A stretch of DNA of 64,000 bases from Staphylococcus saprophyticus subsp. saprophyticus ATCC 15305 = NCTC 7292 (GCF_000010125.1 NC_007350.1:62001-126000); one strand, 5' to 3'. Shown: positions 27,858 to 37,811, counted from the first letter of the stretch. Made by a program: numbers and translations. Notes: generated by a model not told the origin, from the sequence alone.

Positions 27858-29264
27858 TCATTTCTTAATATAACCGAGATTTCCGTTAACAGTCTCATAA
27901 AAATCGAATTGCATACCTGATTTAATAGCAGCTCCATTTAAATCTTTATCAAGTACTGTCAGTGCTAATTTACCTTTTGAAAGTTCATTTGCTTTGAATT
28001 GAACTGTGTATTCTCCAGTTTTGAAAAGATGTTTTTTAATCTCTAGAACTGTATAGTTGGTTGGATCTTTTCTATTTTTTATTTCAAGATATTTTAATTC
28101 TGAGTTTTTAGAGTAGAGTTTTAAAAATATGTTTTCATCTTTTTTGATTATTTTTTGCAATATGATATGCATTCTTTTTTTATATTTATTTTCTTTATAG
28201 ACGTAATAGTATTTATCGTTTGAAAGGTAAAGTGGCTTCTCGTCTTTCTTTAAATAAAAGTTAACAAAGTCTATAATCTCTTCTTTGTCACCATTTTTAA
28301 TGAGCGTTAAGGCATGTTGATTCAATGTGTCATCTGCATAGTCCAAAGAATTAAAATCATTATCTATCGTATTTAAAATATCTTGAAAGACAGGAAGTAA
28401 TGTATCAATTTCTTTAATGAATCCTTTTTTATAAAATTTACCTTCTAAAATATCTTTGTTTATAATTCGGTATAATAAGTTAGCAAAAATTTTATTGTTT
28501 TTGTATTTTTTTGTTAAGTAACGGTAGGCTTCATTTTGCCATTTTATACGATTAAGCACGGTAGATGCTTCAGATTTTACTAAAGAAATATTTTCGTCAT
28601 AACGATTAGCACAATAAACAACGTCTTGTGTGGTACTGATATTTTTAGTGTTAAAAAACACTTCAGCGAAAAATTGTAAATCTTCTCCAAATATCATTTC
28701 TGGGAAACGAATATTATTTTTTTTGATAACACTAGATTTCATCATCCTACCAGCAGGCGCTAAATGATAAAATGATTTTCTAAAATTTTTCAAACCAATT
28801 TTATTATATGCAATTTTAGATAAGGCAACACCACTACGTGCAATACGATCACTATATACATATTTTGTAAGACCTGTAGCATAGTCAGTTTTATTTGATT
28901 TTAAAAGCGTATATAAATTTTCCAAGGCATCTGAAGGTAACCAATCATCGCCATCTACAAACATAATGTATTTACCTTTGCTTAAATCGATTGATAGATT
29001 ACGAGGTTTGGCAGGTGTTCCTGAATTTTCATCTAATTGAACAAATTGATAATTAGAAAAACTTTCAATCTTTTTAGATATAATATCAAGCGTATTATCT
29101 GTGGAACAATCATCTACAATGATTAATTCAAAATCATTTTTATTCATTGTCTGTGCCAATATATTATTTAACGTATTTTCAATAAACTTCTCTTTATTGT
29201 ATGTACTTATAAGTATACTTACTTTAAATTTATTTGTTACTTTATTACTTTTTATAACTTTCAT
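27858..29264 (-). CDS. Family 2 glycosyltransferase, TarS/TarP-like
   Basis: 468 aa glycosyltransferase. The catalytic GT-A domain occupies about 1-250: VSILISTYNKEKFIENTL (14-31), IIVDDCSTDNT (about 49), NSGTPAKPRNLSIDLSKGKYIMF (about 79-100) and MFVDGDDWLPSDA (about 99-111), followed by MIFGEDLQFFAEVFF (about 190). The P-A-K-P-R-N and G-E-D-x-x-F motifs match wall teichoic acid beta-glycosyltransferases TarS/TarP. The rest resembles their C-terminal beta-sandwich/oligomerisation region (ALTVLDKDLNGAA). It is monocistronic with no cognate tar genes nearby, so the acceptor is inferred. The ATG at 29264 has an aagggatatgaa upstream. Confidence 0.75.
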   Translation of the reverse strand: MKVIKSNKVTNKFKVSILISTYNKEKFIENTLNNILAQTMNKNDFELIIVDDCSTDNTLDIISKKIESFSNYQFVQLDENSGTPAKPRNLSIDLSKGKYIMFVDGDDWLPSDALENLYTLLKSNKTDYATGLTKYVYSDRIARSGVALSKIAYNKIGLKNFRKSFYHLAPAGRMMKSSVIKKNNIRFPEMIFGEDLQFFAEVFFNTKNISTTQDVVYCANRYDENISLVKSEASTVLNRIKWQNEAYRYLTKKYKNNKIFANLLYRIINKDILEGKFYKKGFIKEIDTLLPVFQDILNTIDNDFNSLDYADDTLNQHALTLIKNGDKEEIIDFVNFYLKKDEKPLYLSNDKYYYVYKENKYKKRMHIILQKIIKKDENIFLKLYSKNSELKYLEIKNRKDPTNYTVLEIKKHLFKTGEYTVQFKANELSKGKLALTVLDKDLNGAAIKSGMQFDFYETVNGNLGYIKK

Positions 29265-29676
29265 TTCATATCCCTTTCTATGTTCATAAGATTTATAATT
29301 TGATGAAATTTTGTAATTAGCCTCTAGTTGTGTAAATATAAATAGTTGCTTTTTGTGTTTTGTGACAACAATTAACTTTTGTTATTTATTATACGATTAA
29401 AACCAGTAATTATGGAATAGTTTTTAAAAGTTGTATAAATTGTGCAATTTTTTTTGGGGGTGATTTTAAAAAGTAGCTTGTGAATAGTAGTTATTTTTAT
29501 AGTAGTGGGGGCATAGCGCAACTTAATGTATTTTTCAGTAAATACGTCTTTTATGCGGTTTTCGTTCTCCTACAAAGTCAAAATATAGCTTCCTTGACGT
29601 GTGGTGTCAAGGAAGCTATATTGCTTTTCGCTATATTAATAGTGAAATGAATTTGATTAGATGGAAAACAGTAAAT
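29265..29676. other. Non-coding spacer with a long hairpin
   Basis: No coding potential seen. It contains the AT-rich upstream region of the TarS-like gene and the 17-bp hairpin at 29582-29622. Confidence 0.5.
29582..29628. terminator. Perfect 17-bp hairpin, probable terminator
   Basis: AATATAGCTTCCTTGAC (29582-29598) and its exact complement (29606-29622) flank a 7-base loop, with GCTTTT after. The stem is unusually long and perfect; the acyltransferase remnant (minus strand) ends 55 bp to the right. Confidence 0.55.
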
Positions 29677-29999
29677 TTATGATGATGGTTTACTTCTGAA
29701 ATATTGAGTGAGATTATTTTTAAGTTTTGGTTTTCTAGGGACAGGTACGATATAGTTTCCATTTGGAATTTTAATAAGTAAATGAATAACTAGTACAGAT
29801 AAACCGACGATAATGATGTATGAAAGACCATATAACAGTATGCTATCTCTATTATCAAAAATTGAAATTTTTAATACAAGCCATTTTACTAAAGGATGTA
29901 CTAAGTATATCCCCATAGAGTAATTACCAATTAAAGTTAATGTTTTCATAAGTAATTTATTTTTTCTAATTAAAAAATAAAAATAAATCAAAAGAAAAT
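29677..29999 (-). pseudogene. C-terminal fragment of an acyltransferase-3 / IcaC-like membrane protein
   Basis: An open minus-strand frame without a start codon context. It holds LTLIGNYSMGIYLVHPLVKWLVL, the conserved late segment of acyltransferase family 3 proteins (IcaC/OafA type). A last hydrophobic helix follows (GLSYIIIVGLSVLVIHLLI). Full-length family members have about 10 helices and 330-360 aa; only about 105 residues remain. The frame begins at about 29999, exactly where the next remnant begins on the other strand, so a deletion joined two genes here. Confidence 0.6.
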
Positions 30000-30248
30000 A
30001 CTGTTACAATGTTGGCACGAGGGAAAACTTTAGAACAATTGAATCAAAAAGGACTAAAACTTAAACATTTATTACAAAGAAAGACGACAATTGAATATAT
30101 ACCAACGATCAACACACTTTCAGAACAGGATATATATGACGTGATTTTTGTAACGATGAAGTATTCAGATTTTTATAATGTGGTTCCAACATTAGCTGAA
30201 AATAAAAGTCAAAATATTATCTTTGTTGGAAATAACATGTGCCATTAA
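30000..30248 (+). pseudogene. Internal fragment of a ketopantoate reductase (ApbA/PanE) family gene
   Basis: The frame reads TVTMLARGKTLEQLNQKGLKL and later YDVIFVTMKYSDFYNVVPTLAEN and IIFVGNN before ending. This matches residues about 25-110 of ApbA/PanE-type 2-dehydropantoate reductases. The N-terminal GxGxxG strand and the C-terminal domain are gone. The fragment starts at the junction with the acyltransferase relic. Confidence 0.6.
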
Positions 30249-30484
30249 TAATGATATAAAGTGGTAAACATATTTATATAAACTTTTGTTCACTTAATCT
30301 GTCCCCTTACTGTTATTTGTGTAAAAAGTTAACGCTAACGTATTTATTCAATATTATATACATGTGCTATTTAGTATAGCAATATATTTTTCAAGTAAAA
30401 ATAAAGAAAATTTTTAAAGTTTTAGATTCACGGTATTTTTTAATAATAAAAATAATGATATATCAGAGATTAGGAGGATGAAAT

Positions 30485-31216
30485 ATGCAAAAGAGAAATG
30501 ATTTTATAGTTAAATTATTAGAAAAAGCATCGATCCAAAACGGAATGCGCGTACTGGACGTAGGTTGCGCTACGGGCGAGGTTACTCAAATTGTTGCAAA
30601 TAAAGTTGGTGACCAAGGTGAAGTAATTGGTGTGGATATGAACCAAGATATGCTTCATATGGCTGAAGAAAATAATCAATTTGAGAATGTAAAATATATT
30701 AAAGGTGATATTTATAATTTGCCTAAAGACATTGGCAAGTTTGATGCAATTGTGGGTAGAAGAGTTTTGATGTATTTACCAGGTGCATATGAAGCTTTAA
30801 ATGTATTGAAAGGTCATTTGAAACCTAATGGCATATTCTGTTTTCAAGAAAGTGATGCTATTAATGGCGGTGTAGGCGCAGATAATTTACCAATGCATCA
30901 AAAAGCGATTCAACTAGTATGGAAAACTGTAGAAAGTGAAGGTGGCGATATTCATATTGGCCAAAAACTTTATATATTATTTCAAAAAGTAGGCGTAGTG
31001 CCTGTAGAATTTATCTCAGAAGCAGTGATTCAAACCTCAGACGATAATGATTTGAAGTGGCTTATAGATATCATGGCTACCAGAATGAAAGAACGTCAGG
31101 TAGTTAAATCATCTTTTTCTATTGAACAATTTTTAAATGATCTAACAAATGAATCTGAAAAGCATCACAGTGCTTTTATAAGAGATATGGCATTTGGCAT
31201 TTGCGGTAAAATTTAA
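30485..31216 (+). CDS. SAM-dependent methyltransferase (UbiE/Methyltransf_11-like)
   Basis: 243 aa class I methyltransferase. Motif I is RVLDVGCATGEVTQI (about 19-33), followed by GEVIGVDMNQDMLHMAEEN (about 42-60), then KGDIYNLP and the motif FDAIVGRRVLMYLP (about 84-97). The substrate is unknown; the C-terminal part is substrate-specific and gives no clue. The ATG at 30485 has a strong aggagg site 8 bases upstream. It stands alone among gene fragments and appears intact. Confidence 0.8.
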   Translation: MQKRNDFIVKLLEKASIQNGMRVLDVGCATGEVTQIVANKVGDQGEVIGVDMNQDMLHMAEENNQFENVKYIKGDIYNLPKDIGKFDAIVGRRVLMYLPGAYEALNVLKGHLKPNGIFCFQESDAINGGVGADNLPMHQKAIQLVWKTVESEGGDIHIGQKLYILFQKVGVVPVEFISEAVIQTSDDNDLKWLIDIMATRMKERQVVKSSFSIEQFLNDLTNESEKHHSAFIRDMAFGICGKI

Positions 31217-31542
31217 TGAATCAGCACTTTAAATGATAAATAATAGGAAAAGTTTCTAAGAAAAATTAATAGCAACAGTGAATATATTTGAAAAGTCTTT
31301 ACAATAGATGAATGATAATAAGGAGCGGATCATTCACTGTAACTATAGACTTATACAAGCGTTAGGTAAGTATACGGTTTGTCTGAAGTTAGACTGAACG
31401 TAGGATAATGTACAATAAAAAAGCTAATTTCATACAAGGTGAAATTAGCATGTAAGTTATCATTCCATAAAGTTGATCAAACAATTTTTCGACATTAATT
31501 TCTTGTTGCGAGTAAGATACAATGTTATAAATATCTTTCTTT
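31217..31542. other. Non-coding spacer
   Basis: No gene recognised. It holds the terminator of the minus-strand MFS fragment at 31416-31449. Confidence 0.5.
31416..31449 (-). terminator. Terminator of the ATP-grasp/MFS unit
   Basis: GCTAATTTCA (31423-31432) pairs with TGAAATTAGC (31440-31449); on the minus strand the stem is followed by six T. Confidence 0.7.
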
Positions 31543-32220
31543 TCAATTAGGTGATTTTTCATGCGATGAAATCCTTTCATGATGTCCAATTTTAAGCAAA
31601 AAGAGTAATACAATTAATAAAATAAATGATGGTAACCAAACAAAGTTTAAATTTAATATGCTTAAATAAATACATAGCGCGAGAATAGGGAGACCTAAAG
31701 CATTTCCCAGGGAATAAATGTGTTTTACAGTATGGCTCGCATAGGTTGTAACAATCATTTTTCTGAAAATAATTCTAGCACCACCAAAAGTTAAACCGAA
31801 TAGTAACATTAAAACTAATTTAAATAAGAGTATATCTTCTAATACATACCATGAGATAGTGATTACAATACTGAGGATGAATAATAAATGCATCCACTTA
31901 CTTGAAATAAATTTACTAAATAGTACACCAATGATAGCCATGCCTATACCTAAAACACTGTCTAATAGCGCGACTTCATGAACTTCACCGCCTTTATAAG
32001 TTGTAAGCGTAGGTAGCATAAAGTTAATTGTTCCCAATATTGGCCACATCAGCATGCTCATAAAATAATGTATTAATTTTACAGATGACTTGGGTGGAGA
32101 TGATTCGTTTATAGAGGTAAGATGCATCATCTTATTTCTACTTCTAATTGCTAAGCAAAGAATTAGGTAGGCTAAACAGATAAAACGGTATAATGCAGTG
32201 ATTATTAAATAATTAGTCAT
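31543..32220 (-). pseudogene. MFS-type transporter with an internal deletion
   Basis: Minus-strand frame from ATG 32220 (225 aa). The start ATG lies in ATGACTAA, overlapping the ancestral stop of the ATP-grasp gene, so the start is real. After MTNYLIITALYRF the protein passes through one more helix into a cytoplasmic loop (RSRNKMMHLTS) and then only about six helices (for example DSVLGIGMAIIGVLFS). A normal MFS exporter has 12 helices and about 390 aa, so roughly helices 2-5 seem deleted in frame. It could be the exporter of the ATP-grasp product. Confidence 0.55.
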
Positions 32221-32317
32221 GATGCGCATCACTACAATCAAAAATTTTAGATGCCAGTTCATTGGCTTTATGAATATGTTTGAAAGTTTTTGTAGTCGAT
32301 AATTCAGGCCAGCTAAA

Positions 32318-33466
32318 CTACACAAGTCCTTCACGACTGCTCCAATTTTCAGGATCGGTTACATTGTCTCCAATACCCTTTAATAAATTTACTTTTTTTA
32401 TTTCAGAATCATTGGCTATATCAGGATAGTTAATATTTTGTATCTTACCTTTTTTAGCTTTCATAAAAGCGATAGCAGACGTACGTTTTGGTGTGAATAT
32501 ATCTGCTGATTTAACTTTATTATTAATGTACATAGAAATATGGAGTTGATAAGGGTTCATATCATAAGCATTTTCAACTAAGTCCATTATAGCGTCACCA
32601 CCAGGTCTAGCAGCAGCTTCTATGACATAGAGTTGGTCGCCTTTGATTTTTATTTCCACATGAGCAACGCCTCGCGTAATACCTAAAGTCTGACACGTGC
32701 GGATTGCAAGGTTTTTAATATCTTCATTTTTATATCTGTGACTTGGGACTAAATGACCCATTTCAGTAAACCATGGTCTGGGAGATAAATATTTTTCGGT
32801 AACTGTAATGACCTCATAAAAATGATGACCACACAACACTTCAACTGAAACTTCGTCATGACTATCAATAAATGTTTCAATCAGAAATTTATTTTTAGAT
32901 ACATGAAAGGTATCAGCATAAGTCTCCATAATTTGTTTCGATTTTCTATAGGCATCCATGCATTCTTTTTCGTTATTTGCTAAGTAAACCCCATCACTGC
33001 CTCCAAAATCCATTGGTTTTATAATTACTGGGAAAGTAAATTCTTTGATACATTCTTTCAATTCTGTTGCATCATTAAATTGTATCGACTTTGCTGTAGG
33101 AATGTTTGCTTTTTCAAATAAGGATTTCATGATGTGCTTGTTTCTGCAAGCTTTAATAACCTTTGGTTCAAGGTAAGGCAAACCGTAGTCTCGATTTAAT
33201 TGATTAGCTACTTCTAATGTCCAATCATTTAAGGGGACGATGCTTTTTGGTTCGTACCCCTGAATTTGATAATATGCTATCTCTTTCTTTATCTCTTCAT
33301 AGCTTAAAGGATTGGCATCAATGCAAAAATCAAAATACGCATTGTACTTATATTTTGCATTTTGAATTGCTGTCCATATTTGAAAATCACCGATTGCTTT
33401 GCCACCAGCGTAAGCATGTTCTCTTAAAAACTGATCTGCACCTAATAACAATAGATATTCTGTCAT
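32318..33466 (-). CDS. ATP-grasp ligase (amino acid/peptide ligase-like), amber-truncated
   Basis: 382 aa ATP-grasp enzyme, likely joining an amino acid or other carboxylate to an amine. The N-terminal preATP-grasp domain is LLLLGADQFLREHAYAGG. The ATP-binding core has FPVIIKPMDFGGSDGVYLA (about 144-162) and VSVEVLCGHHF, with metal ligands in VEIKIKGDQLYVIEAAARPGGDAIMDLV. A TAG at 32318-32320 ends the frame. The same frame continues for 33 clean codons (FSWPELSTTKTFKHIHKA...) to a TAA overlapping the MFS ATG. The TAG is therefore probably an acquired nonsense codon trimming the C-terminus. Activity may survive. The start is ATG 33466. Confidence 0.8.
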   Translation of the reverse strand: MTEYLLLLGADQFLREHAYAGGKAIGDFQIWTAIQNAKYKYNAYFDFCIDANPLSYEEIKKEIAYYQIQGYEPKSIVPLNDWTLEVANQLNRDYGLPYLEPKVIKACRNKHIMKSLFEKANIPTAKSIQFNDATELKECIKEFTFPVIIKPMDFGGSDGVYLANNEKECMDAYRKSKQIMETYADTFHVSKNKFLIETFIDSHDEVSVEVLCGHHFYEVITVTEKYLSPRPWFTEMGHLVPSHRYKNEDIKNLAIRTCQTLGITRGVAHVEIKIKGDQLYVIEAAARPGGDAIMDLVENAYDMNPYQLHISMYINNKVKSADIFTPKRTSAIAFMKAKKGKIQNINYPDIANDSEIKKVNLLKGIGDNVTDPENWSSREGLV

Positions 33467-33647
33467 ATGAGCTTCCTAATTTTTATGAAATGATTAATAT
33501 ATAAAAATAATACTATATAAAATTATATTTGGAATATAGTTGGAATGAATTTTGGGAAATATGAATTTTATTAATTTGAGTATTTTGAATTGGTTTGAGA
33601 GAAGTGTAATGAAATTCGAAGCATGATTAAGAAGATTGGAAATATAA

Positions 33648-33683
33648 AAAAAGACTAATTCGCTCAAGCGAATTAGTCTTTTT
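33648..33683. terminator. Bidirectional terminator downstream of mqo
   Basis: AAAAGACTAATTCGCT and its complement form a 16-bp stem with a tiny loop; A/T runs flank both sides. It closes the mqo/small-ORF transcript. Confidence 0.85.
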
Positions 33684-33744
33684 ACAATTAAGAGTGGGGG
33701 TCGTTCTAAACTCTCAATTGAAGCCCTACAATTGTTAGTTGTTT

Positions 33745-33846
33745 TTAATATTCGATATTCGGTGCTTTATTCACGTGTTTTTGATAACGTTTTAAAGCGC
33801 AAAAACCGATAGCGCCGATTACTGAAACTACTAATAGTTTTTTCAT
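33745..33846 (-). CDS. 33-aa putative membrane peptide downstream of mqo
   Basis: A minus-strand ORF MKKLLVVSVIGAIGFCALKR... of 33 codons plus TAA, 39 bp downstream of the mqo stop. A basic start, one hydrophobic stretch (residues 4-18) and a charged tail suggest a single-pass membrane peptide. An aaagga site lies 11 bases before the ATG. It shares the mqo terminator at 33648-33683. Function unknown; it is too short for most gene callers. Confidence 0.6.
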   Translation of the reverse strand: MKKLLVVSVIGAIGFCALKRYQKHVNKAPNIEY

Positions 33847-33885
33847 TTTTTTCACAATCCTTTAAAATTATTATGCATTAAACTA

Positions 33886-35382
33886 CTATTTACTATAATA
33901 GTTTAGGTTTAAGCTTTTAGAAGTTTGTTGACGTGTACGTCTCATTAAATCAGGATCTTCAATTAATGATTGACCATAAGATGGAATCATTTTTTTGATT
34001 TTTGGTGTCCATTCTGATTTATATTCAGGGAAGTTTTTCTCTAATACTTCTAATGCAACTGATACTGAAGTAGAAGCCCCTGGAGATTCACCTAATAATG
34101 CAATTACAGTATGATCTTCAGAATTAACCACTTCTGTACCGAATTGGATAAAGCCTTTACCGTTTTCAGGTGTATCTTTGATTACTTGAACACGTTTACC
34201 AGCATTGTATAATTGCCAGTCTTCGTCACGTGCTTCTGGGTAGAATGTACGAAGATGGTTCATAGTACCTTCTTTAGTCATCAAGATTTGATCAATTGAA
34301 TATTTAATTAATGGTAAGTTTTTAACTGCTGATGCTAATAAAGTTGTGATGTTATATGGTTTAACAGATTTAAATAAATCTAAATTAGAACCTTGTTTAA
34401 GGAATTTAGGTCCAATACTAGCGAATGGTCCAAATAGTAATGTACGTTCACCATCAATATAACGTGTATCTAAGTGAGGTACAGTCATTGGTGGTGTACC
34501 TTGAGGTTCTTTACCGTATACTTTAGCATCATGTGCTTGTATAACATCTGGATTTGTACAGATTAAGAATTGACCAGTGATTGGGAATCCACCTAAGTGT
34601 TTACTTTCAGGAATTCCTGTTTTTTGTAATAGTGGAATTGCGCCACCACCTGCACCAATAAATACATAATCAGCTAGTTGTGTTTTTACACTACCACTGT
34701 TACGTTGACGTACTTTAACTTCCCATTTACCGTCTTTACGTTGGTTAAAGTCCATTACTTCGTGGTTGTATTGAACATCTACATTAGGTTGTTTTTCTAA
34801 GTTTTTGGCCATTTTACGAGTAAGTTCACCAAAGTTTACGTCAGAACCTTCATCAATTTTACTAGCTGCCATAATGTCACCTGCACTATGACCTTGCATC
34901 ATTAATGGAATCCATTTTCTCATTTCTTCAATATCTTCTGTATATTCGATATTGTCGAACATTGGGAATTCTTTCATAGCTTCATAACGATCTTTTAAAA
35001 ATTGAACGTTATTTTTACCTCTTACAAAACTAATGTGTGGTAACGGACGAATAAATTCTTCAGGGTTACTGATTGTTTTGTTTTGAACTAAATGACTCCA
35101 AAATTGTTTTGATAATTCAAATTGTTCATTGATTTCTTTCGCTTGCTCAATGTTAATTGAACCATCTGGTTGTCTAACTGTATAATTCAATTCACATAAA
35201 GCAGCGTGTCCTGTACCAGCGTTATGACGCTCGTGAGAACTTTCATCACCTGGACGATCTAAACGCTCGTATAATTTAATATCCCATTCTGGTGCTAATT
35301 CTTTAATCATTGTACCGAATGTAGTACTTAATACCCCAGCGCCGATTATTACAACGCTTTTTGACTCTTTGTTAGTAGCCAT
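33886..35382 (-). CDS. mqo: Malate/lactate:quinone oxidoreductase (Mqo2/Lqo type)
   Basis: 498 aa FAD-dependent membrane-associated dehydrogenase that feeds electrons from malate or L-lactate to menaquinone. It has the FAD-binding VVIIGAGVLSTTFG (about 10-23), HERHNAGTGHAALCELNYT (about 50-68), the second dinucleotide signature YVFIGAGGGAIPLLQ (about 238) and IALLGESPGASTSVSVALEV near the C-terminus. In S. aureus one of two mqo paralogues was shown to act as lactate:quinone oxidoreductase (Lqo). The lactate permease in this neighbourhood makes that role plausible. The ATG follows aaggaaaggtg. Confidence 0.9.
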   Translation of the reverse strand: MATNKESKSVVIIGAGVLSTTFGTMIKELAPEWDIKLYERLDRPGDESSHERHNAGTGHAALCELNYTVRQPDGSINIEQAKEINEQFELSKQFWSHLVQNKTISNPEEFIRPLPHISFVRGKNNVQFLKDRYEAMKEFPMFDNIEYTEDIEEMRKWIPLMMQGHSAGDIMAASKIDEGSDVNFGELTRKMAKNLEKQPNVDVQYNHEVMDFNQRKDGKWEVKVRQRNSGSVKTQLADYVFIGAGGGAIPLLQKTGIPESKHLGGFPITGQFLICTNPDVIQAHDAKVYGKEPQGTPPMTVPHLDTRYIDGERTLLFGPFASIGPKFLKQGSNLDLFKSVKPYNITTLLASAVKNLPLIKYSIDQILMTKEGTMNHLRTFYPEARDEDWQLYNAGKRVQVIKDTPENGKGFIQFGTEVVNSEDHTVIALLGESPGASTSVSVALEVLEKNFPEYKSEWTPKIKKMIPSYGQSLIEDPDLMRRTRQQTSKSLNLNYYSK

Positions 35383-36146
35383 TATCTAATCACCTTTCCT
35401 TATCTCAACTTGCAACTATAGTATAATACTAAATCACCTATCATTAAAATACATATTTTTTATAGGTGCCATTCTAATATGGAATCTTTTTTATTTCTAC
35501 TATTAAAACATAGAGAGAAATAAATTTTTTAAATATCTTTTTTGTTATCCAATTGATGTATAACTTCATTTAAACAGAAAATTTACAAACATTCCATAAT
35601 ATAGCATTGATAATTAAATATAGAAAAATTATAGTTCTATGTAATTTTACCCCGATCAATCTTCAACAAACACGACTATCAAAATATTTGTACATTTATT
35701 TATTCACGCACGTGCGTATGTACACGTGCGTACATATTAAAGTAGGAAAGTTTAATTTTCTAATATCAACATTGAGCAACTGGAAAGATAACAGCTATTT
35801 TAAAAACTTCCTATATAATAGTTATCCATATACACGCAAATTATCCAACTTTCACATGTTCTAACCATTACTTTTTTCTATGGGTTAGATAGATAATATG
35901 TATTTTATATATATGTTGCAGCGTTTTATAATAAGTATGTAATCAATTTACAGCGCAAATCATTCGTTATGACATGCCATGGTATAGGACTAAATGTGAA
36001 CGGCGCTAATTTAGAGTATTAAATATGAATTTTTCATAATAATGTAATGAGATTAAATTTTTAATACATTGTTAAGTGAATAATTTAAATTGCTTGCAAT
36101 GATTAATGATTTTTTGCATTAAATGTTGAAAGGAAATGAATGTAAA
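35383..36146. other. Intergenic region between mqo and alsS with GC-rich palindromes
   Basis: About 760 bp between divergent genes with no convincing gene. It must hold both promoters. The notable element is a cluster of ACGTGCGT-type palindromes at 35706-35735. Confidence 0.5.
35706..35735. promoter_or_regulatory. Palindrome cluster, candidate operator
   Basis: A perfect 12-base palindrome ACGCACGTGCGT (35706-35717) is followed by a near-palindrome TGTACACGTGCGTACA (35719-35734), so ACGTGCGTA occurs twice about 15 bases apart. It stands out as GC-rich in an AT-rich spacer. Confidence 0.4.
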
Positions 36147-37811
36147 ATGGCTGACAAAAATTATACAGCAGCAAATATGGTAATAAATACTTTGAAAAAT
36201 AATGGTGTGGAATATGTATTCGGTATCCCAGGTGCTAAAATCGATTATTTATTCAATGCACTTGAAGATGATGGCCCAGAACTTATTGTAACGCGTCATG
36301 AGCAAAACGCGGCAATGATGGCACAAGGTATTGGACGCTTAACAGGTAAACCAGGTGTTGCCTTAGTAACAAGTGGCCCAGGGGTAAGTAATTTAACGAC
36401 TGGACTTTTAACAGCGACATCAGAAGGAGACCCTGTATTAGCATTAGGTGGCCAAGTTAAACGTAACGATTTATTACGTCTAACACACCAAAGTATTGAT
36501 AATGCAGCATTATTAAAATCTTCAACAAAATATAGTGAAGAAGTTCAAGATCCAGAGTCATTATCAGAAGTTATGACAAATGCGATGAGAACTGCAACTT
36601 CAGGTAAAAATGGCGCAAGTTTCATAAGCATACCGCAAGATGTTATTTCTGCACCGGTTGAATCACAAGCGATTGCACTTTGCCAAAAACCTAGCTTAGG
36701 TGTGCCAAGTGAACAAAATGTTAATGAAGTAATTGAAGCGATTAAAAACGCGAAATTCCCTGTATTATTAGCAGGTATGAGAAGTTCAAGTTCAGACGAA
36801 ACGAATGCAATCCGTAAATTAGTTGAAAAAACAAATTTACCAGTTGTAGAAACATTCCAAGGTGCGGGTGTGATTAGTCGTGAACTAGAATCCCATTTCT
36901 TTGGTCGTGTTGGTTTATTCCGTAACCAAGTCGGTGACGAATTATTAAGAAAAAGTGACCTCGTTGTTACGATTGGTTATGATCCAATTGAATATGAAGC
37001 GAGCAATTGGAATAAAGAATTAGATACTAAAATTATTAATATAGATGAAATTCAAGCGGAAATTACAAATCATATGCAACCAGCAAAAGAATTGGTTGGT
37101 AATATTGCTGGCACAATCGAACTTATTTCTGACAAAGTCGATGAACCTTTTATCAGTCAAAAACATTTAGACGAATTAGAAACTTTAAGAGCGCATATAC
37201 TTGAATCAACTGGTATCAAACCAACACATGAAGATGGCGTGTTACACCCAGTTGAAGTCATTAAGTCAATGCAAAAAGTATTATCAGATGATACAACAGT
37301 AACTGTAGACGTAGGTAGTCACTATATTTGGATGGCACGTAAATTTAGAAGTTACAATCCAAGACACTTGCTATTCAGTAATGGTATGCAAACGTTAGGT
37401 GTTGCGTTACCATGGGCTATTTCAGCTGCTTTAGTACGTCCTAATACACAAGTTGTATCCGTTGCTGGTGATGGTGGTTTCTTATTCTCAGCACAAGACT
37501 TAGAAACTGCTGTACGTAAAAATCTTAATATCATTCAATTAATTTGGAATGACGGTAAATATAACATGGTTGAATTCCAAGAAGAAATGAAATATGAACG
37601 TAGTTCAGGCGTAGACTTTGGTTCAGTAGACTTCGTTAAATATGCTGAATCATTTGGCGCTAAAGGCTTACGTGTAACAAATCAAGAAGAATTAGAAGCG
37701 GCAATTAAAGAGGGATACGAAACTGAAGGACCAGTATTAATTGATATCCCAGTGAATTACAAAGATAATGTCAAACTTTCAACAAATATGTTACCTGACG
37801 CTTTTAACTAA
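36147..37811 (+). CDS. alsS: Acetolactate synthase (catabolic)
   Basis: ThDP-dependent enzyme condensing two pyruvates to acetolactate for acetoin/butanediol formation and acid relief. The start is taken as ATG 36147 ([13 protein letters not shown]), giving 554 aa as in staphylococci; an upstream ATG at 36123 overlaps the aaagga site. The N-terminal PYR domain has [17 protein letters not shown] and the catalytic Glu in [13 protein letters not shown] (about 45-57). The ThDP-binding [17 protein letters not shown] (about 437) ends in [11 protein letters not shown]. It has no regulatory small subunit, as expected for the catabolic form. It is followed by alsD. Confidence 0.95.
   Translation: MADKNYTAANMVINTLKNNGVEYVFGIPGAKIDYLFNALEDDGPELIVTRHEQNAAMMAQGIGRLTGKPGVALVTSGPGVSNLTTGLLTATSEGDPVLALGGQVKRNDLLRLTHQSIDNAALLKSSTKYSEEVQDPESLSEVMTNAMRTATSGKNGASFISIPQDVISAPVESQAIALCQKPSLGVPSEQNVNEVIEAIKNAKFPVLLAGMRSSSSDETNAIRKLVEKTNLPVVETFQGAGVISRELESHFFGRVGLFRNQVGDELLRKSDLVVTIGYDPIEYEASNWNKELDTKIINIDEIQAEITNHMQPAKELVGNIAGTIELISDKVDEPFISQKHLDELETLRAHILESTGIKPTHEDGVLHPVEVIKSMQKVLSDDTTVTVDVGSHYIWMARKFRSYNPRHLLFSNGMQTLGVALPWAISAALVRPNTQVVSVAGDGGFLFSAQDLETAVRKNLNIIQLIWNDGKYNMVEFQEEMKYERSSGVDFGSVDFVKYAESFGAKGLRVTNQEELEAAIKEGYETEGPVLIDIPVNYKDNVKLSTNMLPDAFN

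Noticed and set aside
35607..35864. An 85-codon ORF in the mqo-alsS spacer
   Set aside because: No ribosome site, no recognisable motif, and it runs through the palindrome cluster and AT-rich promoter DNA; composition looks non-coding.
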